From positions 1-64,000 of the forward strand of contig NZ_SLWS01000006.1 of the NCBI RefSeq assembly GCF_004345645.1: a stretch of DNA of 64,000 nt, in the 5' to 3' direction. A program made the translations under genes and the position numbers. Shown here piece by piece: positions 43,411-52,210 of the stretch. The notes beneath the pieces were generated by a model. It did no database searches. It had not been told where the DNA came from and saw only the letters and a program-made list of their open reading frames with translations. The stretch is from Actinocrispum wychmicini. GTDB lineage: Bacteria; Actinomycetota; Actinomycetes; Mycobacteriales; Pseudonocardiaceae. Position 1 is the first letter of the stretch. Every line of letters begins with the position of its first letter.

Positions 43411-45072
43411 TCACCGTATCGGGTGAGGGGTGGGCAGGTGCTGCCGGTCCGGCAACAGCACCGGCTCGGGTGGCCGGCGCCGGTCGTAGCCCAGGCCGAA
43501 CTCCATCCCGACCATGGCCGCGGCCACCACCGGCACCGACAGCCACGACGGGAACGCCACTCCCCTGGGCAGGTAGGTGGGCCGGAACTTGGCGTTGAAC
43601 AGGTAGAGCGACTCCAGCTGGATCAGCGGGTCCAGGACGTGCAGCGCCCGGTAGCCCACCCGTTCCACCCGGCCGCGTTCGTCGCCCGCGTCCATCAGCG
43701 GGCGGAACGCGGCGAAGTTGAGGGAGATCAGGTCGATCGACCGCGACCGCGCGTAGTCGACCAGGTCCACGATCATTCGCTCGTTCAGGCCGTTGGGCCC
43801 GTGCCGGTCGCGACGCATCGTGTCCAGCGACAGGGCCGGCCCGATCGGCGCGTACCGCTGGAAGCCGACGACCGCGCCGGCCGAGTCCCGGGCGATCACC
43901 AGCACACAGTCCGGGTGGGCCCGGGTCAACAGGCCGTCCAGGATCATCGAGAACCCACGTTCCCGCGACCCGTTCAGCCACCGCGCGGACAGTTCGGCCA
44001 GGTCACGGCGAAGCCCCTCCGGGATGTCCCCCTCCCGGACGACGGCCGTGGTCACCCCCATGTTGTGGGTGCGCTGGACGGCTTGCCGGACGTTCCGCAT
44101 CGAGCGTCCGGACAGTGAGAACTTGTCCACCGGCAGCAGCACCTCGTCGCCGATGCCGACGACGCGCAGCCCGTGCCCTCGCCACAGCGGTTGCAGGTCC
44201 GCGCGCACGCCGAGGACGGACACCCGCCAGCCGGCCCGGTCGCAGACCCGGACGAACGAGTCCACGGCGTCGGGGAAACTGCCCGGCTCCCCCACCGGGT
44301 CGCCGCCGACGACCGCGACACCCAACAGCACCCGGTACCCGACCGCGGCCCGGCCGTCCGAGCTGAACACGTACGTCTTGTCGTGCCGCAACACGAACGG
44401 CGCCAACGTGTCCGACGACGGGTCTTTGACCAGTTCACCGACGCGGAGTCGGGTGCACACGTCCGCGGGCGGCGGTGGCGCCGCGGGAGCGAGGAGCACG
44501 ACCAAAGCCACGCTCACGCCGAGCAGCGTCAGGGACCCTATGTCGACGCGTAGCTCCTCGCGGCCTTGAAGTAACGCGTCGTACAGAACACCTATCCCGA
44601 GCACCGCCAGACCGCTGAGCGCGGCGATCCTGATCCGCGCGGGCCGCGGCACGGCCGGGAACTCCGCGCGCCGCACGGCGAGCACGACCCCGCACGCCAC
44701 CAGGAGCAGCGCGAGCAGACTGCGGCCGGCCATCAGCACGCCGAGGCCCGCCACGCCCAACGCCACCCAGTACGCGGTCTGACGTCGGCGCAGCAGGCCG
44801 TGCGCCAGCACCAGCAGGGCCACCGCGAACAGGCCGCCGTGCATCCGGCCGTACGGGCCATGGCTGAGCAGGTGCGCCGCGGGTCGCACCCAGCCAGGGA
44901 GGGCGACCCGCAGCGCCGTCAGCGCCGCCACGACCGCGAAGCCGGCGGTGACCAGGCCGAACGGCCAAACCCGTCGCTTGGCCCGCAGGTCAGGCGTCCA
45001 CTTCGGAGCGGTCCGCTCCCCAGAGGGTGTGGAAGCTCCCTTCGCGGTCCGTCCGCCGGTAGGTGTGCGCAC
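43411..45072 (-). CDS. DUF2156 / phosphatidylglycerol lysyltransferase-type membrane protein
   Basis: The 553-residue protein has about six membrane helices in its first 220 residues, then a soluble DUF2156 domain of the MprF/LysX type: VGGDPVGEPGSFPDAVDSFV, SLSGRSMRNVRQAVQRT, and NLNERMIVDLV-like NGLNERMIVDLVDYAR. MprF proteins add lysine or alanine to phosphatidylglycerol, reducing sensitivity to cationic peptides. Whether this one is aminoacylating is not shown. The GTG start at 45072 lies 83 bases inside the gnd gene; no better start is available. Confidence 0.87.
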   Translation of the reverse strand: MRTPTGGRTAKGASTPSGERTAPKWTPDLRAKRRVWPFGLVTAGFAVVAALTALRVALPGWVRPAAHLLSHGPYGRMHGGLFAVALLVLAHGLLRRRQTAYWVALGVAGLGVLMAGRSLLALLLVACGVVLAVRRAEFPAVPRPARIRIAALSGLAVLGIGVLYDALLQGREELRVDIGSLTLLGVSVALVVLLAPAAPPPPADVCTRLRVGELVKDPSSDTLAPFVLRHDKTYVFSSDGRAAVGYRVLLGVAVVGGDPVGEPGSFPDAVDSFVRVCDRAGWRVSVLGVRADLQPLWRGHGLRVVGIGDEVLLPVDKFSLSGRSMRNVRQAVQRTHNMGVTTAVVREGDIPEGLRRDLAELSARWLNGSRERGFSMILDGLLTRAHPDCVLVIARDSAGAVVGFQRYAPIGPALSLDTMRRDRHGPNGLNERMIVDLVDYARSRSIDLISLNFAAFRPLMDAGDERGRVERVGYRALHVLDPLIQLESLYLFNAKFRPTYLPRGVAFPSWLSVPVVAAAMVGMEFGLGYDRRRPPEPVLLPDRQHLPTPHPIR

Positions 45073-46423
45073 CGAAGAAGTCTCGCAAACCCTGGATCAA
45101 CGCCGCCGGGAGGCGGTTGGATCGGAGCGCGTCGTAGTACGCGAGCGCCGACGAGAAGCCCGGGACCGGGACGTTCGCCTGCACCGCGGTCACGACCACC
45201 CGGCGCCACGCGTCCACAGCGTTCTCCACCGCGGCCCGGAAGTAGTCGTCCACCAGCAGGGACGGCACGTCCGGCGCCTTCTCGTACGCCTCGCGGATGC
45301 GGTTGAGGAACACCGCACGGATGATGCAGCCGCCACGCCAGATGGTCGCCATCGCGCCCAGGTCGATGTCCCAGTCGTACTGTTCGCTCGCGGCGCGCAT
45401 CTGGTCGAAGCCCTGGGCGTACGCGACGACCTTGGACGCGTACAGCGCCTCACGGACGTCGTCCACCAGCGTGTCCGGCACGGTCACGGACACGTCGGCC
45501 GTCGACTCAAGGGCGGCACGCTGGTCGACCCGGGACGACAGGGACCGCGCGAACACGGCCTCCGCGATGCCCGTGACCGGAATGCCCAGTTCCAGCGCCT
45601 CCTGCACGGTCCAGCGACCGGTGCCCTTCTGCTCGGCGCGGTCCTCGACGACGTCCACGAACGGCTTGCCGGTGGCCGCGTCGACGTGCCCGAGCACCTC
45701 GGCGGTGATCTCCACCAGGTACGACTCCAGGTCGCCGGAGTTCCAGGTCCGGAACACCTCGGCGATCTGGGCGGGGGTCATGCCGCCGGCGCGACGCAGC
45801 AGGTCGTACGACTCCGCGATGAGCTGCATGTCCGCGTACTCGATGCCGTTGTGCACCATCTTCACGAAGTGGCCGGCGCCGTCCGGGCCGACGTGCACAC
45901 AGCACGGCTGGCCGTCGACGTTCGCCGCGATCGACTCCAGCACCGGGCCGAGGTGCTTGTAGGACTCCGGCGACCCGCCCGGCATGATGCTCGGCCCGTT
46001 GAGCGCGCCTTCCTCACCACCGGAGATGCCCGCGCCGACAAAGTGCAGGCCACGTTCACGCAGCGCGGCCTCGCGGCGGCGGGTGTCCACGAAGTGCGCG
46101 TTGCCGCCGTCGATGACCATGTCACCGGGTTCCATCAGGTCGGCCAGCTCGTCGATGACCGCGTCGGTCGGCGCGCCCGCCTTGACCATGATGATCACCT
46201 GACGTGGCTGCTGCAGGGACGCGACCAGGTCGGCCATGGTCTCGGCGGGCACGAACTCGCCTTCCTGCCCGTGCTGCTCGACCAGAGCCTTTGTCTTCGC
46301 GAAGGACCTGTTGTGCACAGCGACCTTGTACCCATGGCGGGCGAGGTTGCGCGCCAGGTTGCTGCCCATCACCGCGAGGCCGGTCACCGCGATGCGGGCC
46401 GTGCCGTCCGTGCTGTTCGCCAT
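44990..46423 (-). CDS. gnd: 6-phosphogluconate dehydrogenase, decarboxylating (NADP+)
   Basis: The 477-residue protein matches the long-form 6PGDH length. Marks: N-terminal Rossmann motif VTGLAVMGSNLARN, the substrate-site KMVHNGIEYADMQLIAE with the catalytic Lys, and the C-terminal GCIIRAVFLNRI and HTYRRTD motifs. It oxidises and decarboxylates 6-phosphogluconate to ribulose 5-phosphate in the pentose phosphate pathway. ATG 46423 opens with MANSTDGTARIAVTGLAV. It is divergent from the thiopeptide precursor genes. Confidence 0.96.
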   Translation of the reverse strand: MANSTDGTARIAVTGLAVMGSNLARNLARHGYKVAVHNRSFAKTKALVEQHGQEGEFVPAETMADLVASLQQPRQVIIMVKAGAPTDAVIDELADLMEPGDMVIDGGNAHFVDTRRREAALRERGLHFVGAGISGGEEGALNGPSIMPGGSPESYKHLGPVLESIAANVDGQPCCVHVGPDGAGHFVKMVHNGIEYADMQLIAESYDLLRRAGGMTPAQIAEVFRTWNSGDLESYLVEITAEVLGHVDAATGKPFVDVVEDRAEQKGTGRWTVQEALELGIPVTGIAEAVFARSLSSRVDQRAALESTADVSVTVPDTLVDDVREALYASKVVAYAQGFDQMRAASEQYDWDIDLGAMATIWRGGCIIRAVFLNRIREAYEKAPDVPSLLVDDYFRAAVENAVDAWRRVVVTAVQANVPVPGFSSALAYYDALRSNRLPAALIQGLRDFFGAHTYRRTDREGSFHTLWGADRSEVDA

Positions 46424-46479
46424 GTGTACCAGCCTGCCGTATCGGTTCTCGTATGGCTCAGAGGTATGTACCACACGAG

Positions 46480-46526
46480 CCTAACTGCCGCGAGAAACCG
46501 CCGTTGGACGTGTTCGTCCAGTTAGG
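46480..46526. promoter_or_regulatory. Nested inverted repeats upstream of the thiopeptide precursor gene
   Basis: CCTAACTG (46480-46487) and CAGTTAGG (46519-46526) form perfect 8-base arms 31 bases apart. A second palindrome GGACG-TGTT-CGTCC sits at 46506-46519. They lie in the 186-base interval between gnd and the first precursor, 84 bases before its start. They may be an operator or leader hairpin controlling the cluster. Confidence 0.55.
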
Positions 46527-46609
46527 AAGGCGATTCGCCTGTTGCGCCTCGCTTGCGTGTGACCAGCGACAGTAGTGCTCGTACCCGGTCGGGGAGGAGG
46601 TGGAAATCC

Positions 46610-46786
46610 ATGAAGGAGCTCACCTTTGACGTCGAAGACCTGCGCCTTGACGACATTGCCGTGACGTCGATGCGCGACGCCGTCGCCCTGCCGGAGTCGG
46701 CCGCTTCCAGCTCGTGCAACTCGTGCTCGTGTGGCAGTTCGTCGTGTTGCTGCTGCCAGCAGGAGCTGCCCCCGCAACTCGCCTGA
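46610..46786 (+). CDS. Thiopeptide precursor peptide 1 (LazA-like)
   Basis: The 58-residue precursor has the leader MKELTFDVEDLRLDDIAVTS, continuing MRDAVALPESAA, and a core beginning SSSCNSCSCGSSSCCCCQQ with tail ELPPQLA. The leader closely resembles LazA-type thiopeptide leaders (VTSxRDxxALPExxA before the first core Ser). The core has nine Ser and Cys modification clusters with four consecutive Cys. ATG 46610 follows a strong GGGGAGGAGG. Core Ser1 and Ser13, the latter before a Cys, are likely pyridine partners (inference from lactazole). No part is recognisable as anything but a RiPP precursor. Confidence 0.92.
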   Translation: MKELTFDVEDLRLDDIAVTSMRDAVALPESAASSSCNSCSCGSSSCCCCQQELPPQLA

Positions 46787-46797
46787 AGGAGATCGCC

Positions 46798-46992
46798 ATG
46801 AAGGACCTCACGTTCGACATCGACGACCTGCGCCTGGACGACCTGGCCGTGACCTCGATGCGGGACGCCGTCGCGATCCCCGAGTCAGGCGCGTCCAATG
46901 TCGGATCTTCGTGTTCATGTGGCAGCTCGTCCTGCTGCTGCTGCCAGCACCCCACCAAAGACCCGGTGATCATCCCGCCGAACTGGGCATGA
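46798..46992 (+). CDS. Thiopeptide precursor peptide 2 (LazA-like)
   Basis: The 64-residue precursor has the leader MKDLTFDIDDLRLDDLAVTS, continuing MRDAVAIPESGA, and core SNVGSSCSCGSSSCCCCQ followed by a 14-residue tail HPTKDPVIIPPNWA. It shares the leader and the CSCGSSSCCCC core centre with precursor 1, but differs in core positions 2-6 and has a longer tail. The ribosome site AAGGAG overlaps the stop of precursor 1. The long tail may be cut off during maturation, as in other thiopeptides with extended C-termini. A tandem, diverged duplicate is evident. Confidence 0.92.
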   Translation: MKDLTFDIDDLRLDDLAVTSMRDAVAIPESGASNVGSSCSCGSSSCCCCQHPTKDPVIIPPNWA

Positions 46993-47048
46993 ATCTCGCC
47001 GTCCGGTGGCGCCCGCGGTGCCACCGGACCCGATACCTGGGAGCAGTG

Positions 47049-49442
47049 ATGTTCGTCGCACCGTTCGCGCTGGTCCGGTCGGCCGCCCTGGCCCATCCGG
47101 CACCGGTCGTGGGGACGTTCCGCGACAGTCTCCGCTCCCTGGTCATCCTTCAGTCCACTGTAGACGAACTGGGTCGTGAGCTGACCGACGCGCTGCACGA
47201 CAGTGCCGTCGGACACCCCGCTGACTTCCACCGCCGAGTCGTGCTGCCGCTCCGCCGTGACGTCCACAATGGACGTGACCCGAAGCCGGCCGACTACGGC
47301 ACCCTGCCGGACCGGGTCCCCCAGCTGCGGCCATGGCTCGCGGCACGTGCCCAACTGAGCGCCGCCGCTGAGGCCGTTGTAGCCGCGTGGCCGGACGCGT
47401 TGGCCGCGGAACGGGCCGTACTCGCCGAACTCTGTGCCAGCGAGCCGCTTCGCCGCGCGGCCGTCCTTACCGGCCGCGACCTCGTGCACGGCCTGGAACG
47501 GACCGCGCGCGGCGCCGCCGACCGGAAGGCCCGCAAGGCCGAGCCCACAATCCTGCGGTACGCGCTGCGGGCGACGTCGAAGACCAGCCCGTTGTCCTGG
47601 TACACGTACGTGGGTTGGGGCCGTTGGGACGACGTCGACGACGTCCAGTGGGGCGAACCGGAAGCGCACACCGACGTCAACCACTCGCTCCTGGCCCGCG
47701 TTGCCGCGCGGTTGCTGCAGGAGCACCGCGACACGCTGCCGCACCGGCTTGCGCCTGGGTTACGCGAGCACGACGGCCGGTTCTCGTTCCGCCGGGACGT
47801 CCCGGTGGAGGAGGCCAAGCGCGCGTACGTCAGCAAGGAGGAGTCGGTCGACGTCGCCGCGAACGGTCCGCTGCGGTTCCTCGTCGCGTCCGTTGGCGAA
47901 GGCGCCACTCCGGCCGAGCTGACCAACGCCTTGGCCGCACGTTTGCCCGCCGACCAGGCGGGTGCCGCCGCGAAGTACGTGACCACGATCCTGGACGCCG
48001 GCCTGCTGGTGCCGATCGCGCCGGTCGACCCGCAGCACCTGGATGCCGCGCAGGCCCTCGCCACGCGGTTCGACAACAAGGGACTGGCCGCCCTCGCGGA
48101 GCAGACCAAGCAGTTCGCCCGGCTGGACGCGGCCGCGCGGGTGACAGCAGTCGCCCAGCTCGACGCCGGGTGGCGGGAACTGGGTGTGGACACCACCGGT
48201 GTGACGCCGGTGGCGGAGGACGTCGTCCTACCTGGCGTGGCGCGGTTGGGTCCCGCGCACGGCCGGGCCGCCACCGGCACGCTGGCCCGGCTCACCCCGC
48301 TGATGATGGCGTTCGACCGGCAGCTGCTGATCCGCCGGCTGACCCGGGACCAGTTCGTCCGCCGGTACGGGCGGGGCGGCCGCGCGCACCCCGCCGACTG
48401 CGCCGAGCTGATCACGTCCGCCCTGGTCGAAGCCCTGGTCGGGACCGAAAGCGAGACCAGCGCCGAGGTCAGCACGATCCGGGCCAAGCTCGCCGGCATG
48501 CTCGGCGGGTCCACGGGCGACCGGGAGATCACCGACGACATGGTCGACACCGCCGAAACACTGTTGCCGCAGTGGATGAAGGCGCGCCCGGTGTCGTTCT
48601 CGTGGTTCGTCCAGCCACTGGCGGACGGGCTCGTGGTGAACCACGCGTACGCCGGGTTCGGCCGGTTCACCAGCCGTTTCCTGAACCGGTTGCCGGCCGA
48701 GGCGCACGCGGACGTGCGCGACTACCTGGCTGGGATCTTCCCGGCCGGGTTCGTCCAGTACCGGCCGGTCGGCGGCTTCAACCCGAACCTGCACCCGATG
48801 CTGACCACCACCGAGATCAGCGACGACATGCACTGGGCCGACCTCACCCTGGACGACCTGACCGTGCGGCACGACGTGACCACCGACGAGATCCGGCTGG
48901 TCGACCGGACCGGACAGTCGGTGGACGTGCTGTACCTCGGTTTCCTGATGCCGTTGATGCTGCCGGACCGGGTGACCGCGCTCTACACGGACCTGTCCTG
49001 CGGCTGGGCCGACCTCAGTGATCTGAGGTCCATAGTGGACCGTGGCGGCGTGCTCGAAAAGGGCCGGCTGCGTTACCGTGACGTGGTTCTGGAGCGTCGG
49101 TCCTGGGACTTCACGGGGGCCCAGGGCGACCGGCTGCGGACCGACTTCGCCGTCGGGGACGTCACGAACGCGTTGACGGCCGCGCGACTGCGGGCCCGGT
49201 ACGGACTGCCTGAGCACGTCTTCGTCGGCGCCGGCGGGAGCATCTCGTCCATGGCGGACTTCGAGCAGCGACTGAACGCGCCGAAGCCGCAGTACGTCGA
49301 CTTCGGCAACGCCCTGCATACCCGTTGCGCGCAACGGGTTTTCACCCGGCACACCGGTGACATCCAGGTCACCGAGGCGCTGCCGGTACCGGCCGGCCGG
49401 GTGGTCGAGCTGGTCGCGGAAACCTGGTGGAGGGGACAGTGA
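47049..49442 (+). CDS. LanB-type tRNA-dependent glutamylating dehydratase (LazB/TbtB-like)
   Basis: The 797-residue protein is the Lant_dehydr_N glutamylation domain on its own, without the C-terminal elimination domain: MFVAPFALVRSAALAHPAP start, SKTSPLSWYTYVGWGRW, and PVGGFNPNLHPML motifs. In this split class the enzyme transfers glutamate from tRNA-Glu to Ser/Thr of the precursor, and a separate domain eliminates it to give dehydroalanine. ATG 47049 has a GGGAG site; a longer start at 46989 overlapping the precursor stop is an alternative. It is the first and largest of the coupled biosynthetic genes. Confidence 0.93.
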   Translation: MFVAPFALVRSAALAHPAPVVGTFRDSLRSLVILQSTVDELGRELTDALHDSAVGHPADFHRRVVLPLRRDVHNGRDPKPADYGTLPDRVPQLRPWLAARAQLSAAAEAVVAAWPDALAAERAVLAELCASEPLRRAAVLTGRDLVHGLERTARGAADRKARKAEPTILRYALRATSKTSPLSWYTYVGWGRWDDVDDVQWGEPEAHTDVNHSLLARVAARLLQEHRDTLPHRLAPGLREHDGRFSFRRDVPVEEAKRAYVSKEESVDVAANGPLRFLVASVGEGATPAELTNALAARLPADQAGAAAKYVTTILDAGLLVPIAPVDPQHLDAAQALATRFDNKGLAALAEQTKQFARLDAAARVTAVAQLDAGWRELGVDTTGVTPVAEDVVLPGVARLGPAHGRAATGTLARLTPLMMAFDRQLLIRRLTRDQFVRRYGRGGRAHPADCAELITSALVEALVGTESETSAEVSTIRAKLAGMLGGSTGDREITDDMVDTAETLLPQWMKARPVSFSWFVQPLADGLVVNHAYAGFGRFTSRFLNRLPAEAHADVRDYLAGIFPAGFVQYRPVGGFNPNLHPMLTTTEISDDMHWADLTLDDLTVRHDVTTDEIRLVDRTGQSVDVLYLGFLMPLMLPDRVTALYTDLSCGWADLSDLRSIVDRGGVLEKGRLRYRDVVLERRSWDFTGAQGDRLRTDFAVGDVTNALTAARLRARYGLPEHVFVGAGGSISSMADFEQRLNAPKPQYVDFGNALHTRCAQRVFTRHTGDIQVTEALPVPAGRVVELVAETWWRGQ

Positions 49443-50539
49443 TGACCAACAGCACGACCGACGTCATCTGCTACTACCACGACCCGGTCAAGGGGCCGTT
49501 GATCCGGCACGCCGTGCTGCCCGCGCTCGCCGCCGCGACCCGGCTCGGCGCCACCGGACACCTGGAACGGCACTGGCTGCACGGCCCGCACGTGCGGATC
49601 CGGCTGGACGGGCCGAGGGCCGCCGCCGAGGCCGCGGCCGAGGTGCTGCGGACGTACGTCGCCGACAATCCCTCCACAGTGGACATACCCAGGTCCGAAC
49701 TGCTGGCCCAGGCCGAACGCAACGGGCTGGCCGAACTCATCCTGCCGCCGTACGAGCCGTTGTACCCCAACAACACCGTCCGGATCGAGCCGACCGACAC
49801 CAGCCGGCTGAACGACATCCTGGGCTCGGACATCCTGGTCGACCTCCGCCGGACCGGCCTGCGCCTCGGCGTCGACGCGGTCCGCGAGTCGCTGGACGCG
49901 ATCGCGGACACCACCCAGGAACGGGTCCAGCTGACCGTGACCGCGATGGCCGTGCACGCCAGCCGGTACCCGCCCGGCCTGGGCAACGGCTACCACTCGT
50001 TCCTGTCCCACCTGGAGGACTTCCTGTTGGCCAGCGACCCGGACGGGACCATCCGGGCGCGGTTCGACCGGATCTGGGAACGCAACAGCGACCAGGTGGT
50101 CGAAGCCGTCGAGCGGGTCGCCGCCGGGCACCCCACCAACCAGCTGGAGGCGGCCTGGCAGCACTGGACCATCGGGATGCGGCTGGCCGGCGAGGACGCC
50201 TACGACTGGGGCTACCTGAAGGCGGCGGTCAACCCGCGGCACGGCCAGATCGCTTACCAGACCGGCGATCCGGCCACCATCCAGCGGTACAACGCGGCCG
50301 AGCGGACGAAGTTCAGCGACTACCACACCCAGCTGTGGGAGGTCGACCTGGACCACCCGCTGGTCAAGCGTCCGCTCACGGTCTACCGGTTCGCCACCAA
50401 CGTGCTGTACCAGCTGCTCGCGATCTGTGACGTGACACCGATGGAGCGCTACCTCGCGGCCGACCTGATGACCCGGGCCACCCAGCGGATCACCGGTGTC
50501 GCCTGGTCGGACCACCTGGCCGGCATGGAAAGGAAGTGA
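49442..50539 (+). CDS. Thiopeptide-type SpaB_C-like protein, probable pyridine synthase (LazC/TbtD-like)
   Basis: The 365-residue protein has the thiopeptide-type bacteriocin biosynthesis fold with the motif HLERHWLHGPHVRIRLDGP and later HSFLSHLEDFLLAS. In lactazole-type clusters this stand-alone protein is the formal [4+2] pyridine synthase that joins two dehydroalanines into the six-membered ring and removes the leader. A separate SpaB_C-like domain for Glu elimination is in the last cluster gene, so this copy is best assigned to pyridine formation. Its start overlaps the LanB stop (ATGA). Confidence 0.85.
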   Translation: MTNSTTDVICYYHDPVKGPLIRHAVLPALAAATRLGATGHLERHWLHGPHVRIRLDGPRAAAEAAAEVLRTYVADNPSTVDIPRSELLAQAERNGLAELILPPYEPLYPNNTVRIEPTDTSRLNDILGSDILVDLRRTGLRLGVDAVRESLDAIADTTQERVQLTVTAMAVHASRYPPGLGNGYHSFLSHLEDFLLASDPDGTIRARFDRIWERNSDQVVEAVERVAAGHPTNQLEAAWQHWTIGMRLAGEDAYDWGYLKAAVNPRHGQIAYQTGDPATIQRYNAAERTKFSDYHTQLWEVDLDHPLVKRPLTVYRFATNVLYQLLAICDVTPMERYLAADLMTRATQRITGVAWSDHLAGMERK

Positions 50540-50546
50540 GGCACCG

Positions 50547-51998
50547 ATGCTGGTGCGTCTCCGGCCGGTCGTGCACGCCTCGCCGACCCCGACCGGCCTG
50601 CACGTCCGGGGCTGGGCGTCGAGCTTCACGCTGACCGGCGGCAAGGGTCTGTGGACGGTCTGGCAGCGGATCGCGGTGTCGCTGGCCGACGGCGTCCCGC
50701 CGGCGGACCTGGTCGCCCCGGCGGGCGCGCCACCCGCGGTCGCCAAAGCGCTGGCGATGATCGTCGAACAGTTGCGCGCACACGACATGCTCGTCACCGT
50801 CGACCCGGACTGGGCCGGTCCGGCGGACGAGATCCGCACCTGGCTGGAGTCGGTCGCGCCGAACCCGGCGGAGACGTGGACGCGGCTACAGGCCAGCGAG
50901 ATCACCATCACTGGTCCGAGCCCGCTGGCCGACTATGCCCTGCGCGCGATCACCTCCACGGGACTCGCGGCTTCGGTGGTCGCGGGCGAGGACCTCGTTC
51001 TGACCGCAGGTGACTTCGCGGTGGCCGCGGGGGCTTCGGACACTGTCGGGTTCGTTGTGCATCCAGGGACCTACGAGGACGCCGTCACGGACGCCAAGGC
51101 GGTCGCCCGCCGACTGGACATCCGGCCGGCCGAACCGCCGGACGTGCTCGCCGCACTGGTCGGCTCGGCCGCCGCGCATCGACTGCTGTGCGCGGTCGGC
51201 GGGCTGCCCGACCCCTCTGCGGAGTTCATCGTGCATTCCGAGGACGAACTGCCGCCGGTGGTCCCGCATCTCGGAGTGCTGGTCGCCCGGATCGACCCGT
51301 TCCGGGCGACCTATCACCCGTGGTTGTCGCCCGCGCGGACGTCACTGCCGCTGGAACCGTTGCGCGCCTTGGACGTTCTGGCGGACGCCGAGCTCGGGCC
51401 GGTACCTGAGCCGTCGATGGACCTGCCGCAGGTCCCGGCGAACCTCGCGGTCTGCGGGACGTCCCTCGGCATCGGCACGACCGCCGACGCGGCCCGGCTG
51501 GACGCGGTCGTCCGTGAACTGGGCGAGGCGATCGACCTGACCCAGTCGCACGGTGACACGTTGCGAACGGCCGTCCGGCGGCGACGTCTCGACGGCACCA
51601 TACTGTCCGAAGTGGACTGGGCGGATGACCCGACCGCGCGACGCTGGTGGAAGGCGCTGACCCTGCGGTTCGGCGTCCCGGCCACGATCGAGGTGACCCG
51701 GCTCGCGGAACACGCCGTGTACGCCGAGATCCGCGCCGGCGAACGAGTTCTGTCGTGGGCGATCGAGGCGACACCCGCGGACGCCGTCGCCTTCGCCGCG
51801 TTGGCCGCGACCGGCGCCGAACAGGCGAGGCAGGCCGGGGTGGACGTGCCCGACGAGCCGTTCCACCTGAACGGCGCAGCGCCTTCAATGACCCACTCCG
51901 ACACTTCCTGGGTGACCCGTGACTGGCACTGGCCCGCGGACGTCCGCGACCGCGAACCGGCTTTGCAGGCCGAACTGATGAGGTTGGTGGAACGATGA
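50547..51998 (+). CDS. Ocin-ThiF-like cyclodehydratase partner with RRE (LazD/TbtF-like)
   Basis: The 483-residue protein opens with an RRE-like winged helix (LVRLRPVVHASPTPTGLHV, then TGGKGLWTVWQRIAVSLADG) that should bind the precursor leader. The rest is a ThiF-like fold lacking a clear ATP site, as in the F protein of thiopeptide cyclodehydratases, with HSEDELPPVVPHLGVLVARI and a C-terminal domain. It would present the precursor to the YcaO protein encoded two genes downstream. It follows the pyridine synthase gene by 7 bases and overlaps the next gene by 4. Confidence 0.88.
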   Translation: MLVRLRPVVHASPTPTGLHVRGWASSFTLTGGKGLWTVWQRIAVSLADGVPPADLVAPAGAPPAVAKALAMIVEQLRAHDMLVTVDPDWAGPADEIRTWLESVAPNPAETWTRLQASEITITGPSPLADYALRAITSTGLAASVVAGEDLVLTAGDFAVAAGASDTVGFVVHPGTYEDAVTDAKAVARRLDIRPAEPPDVLAALVGSAAAHRLLCAVGGLPDPSAEFIVHSEDELPPVVPHLGVLVARIDPFRATYHPWLSPARTSLPLEPLRALDVLADAELGPVPEPSMDLPQVPANLAVCGTSLGIGTTADAARLDAVVRELGEAIDLTQSHGDTLRTAVRRRRLDGTILSEVDWADDPTARRWWKALTLRFGVPATIEVTRLAEHAVYAEIRAGERVLSWAIEATPADAVAFAALAATGAEQARQAGVDVPDEPFHLNGAAPSMTHSDTSWVTRDWHWPADVRDREPALQAELMRLVER

Positions 51999-52210
51999 TC
52001 GAGGTACTGACCGACTACACGCTCGATGAGCTGGAAGACGTCCAGCAGCCCGTCGTCCCGATGGGCCACGACGGCTCCCTGATGATGTTCCACGACCCCG
52101 ACCGGCCCGCGTTCGGCCAGATCAAGTGGGCGAGCCGGCGGTGGCTGCCGCCGCGGGACGACCGCGACCAGGTGCTCGCCGCCAACGGGTTCAAACTGGT
52201 CCAACCATGA
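51995..52210 (+). CDS. 71-residue free-standing paralogue of the YcaO N-terminus
   Basis: The small protein reads IEVLTDYTLDELEDVQQPVV followed by PMGHDGSLMMFHDPDRPAFG. It aligns with the start of the adjacent YcaO protein (SYTLVDLATVDGPAVPVRHD, then GALVLLGP): TL, DL, VP and HDG positions match. It stops where the YcaO protein continues to its CxxC zinc motif, and lacks those cysteines. It overlaps both neighbours by 4 bases. It looks like a partial duplication kept as a separate product, perhaps a leader-binding or assembly subunit (inference). I know no named family for it. Confidence 0.82.
   Translation: MIEVLTDYTLDELEDVQQPVVPMGHDGSLMMFHDPDRPAFGQIKWASRRWLPPRDDRDQVLAANGFKLVQP

Noticed and set aside
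46553..46786. A longer reading of the first precursor peptide (77 residues)
   Set aside because: The upstream start has no ribosome site, while the ATG at 46610 follows a strong one and gives a leader that aligns end to end with precursor 2.
49442..50539. The stand-alone SpaB_C-like protein as the Glu-elimination enzyme
   Set aside because: The fused enzyme at 54926-56482 already contains an elimination-type domain next to a dehydrogenase, as in LazF, so the stand-alone copy better fits the pyridine synthase. A phylogeny with characterised TbtC and TbtD proteins would settle this.
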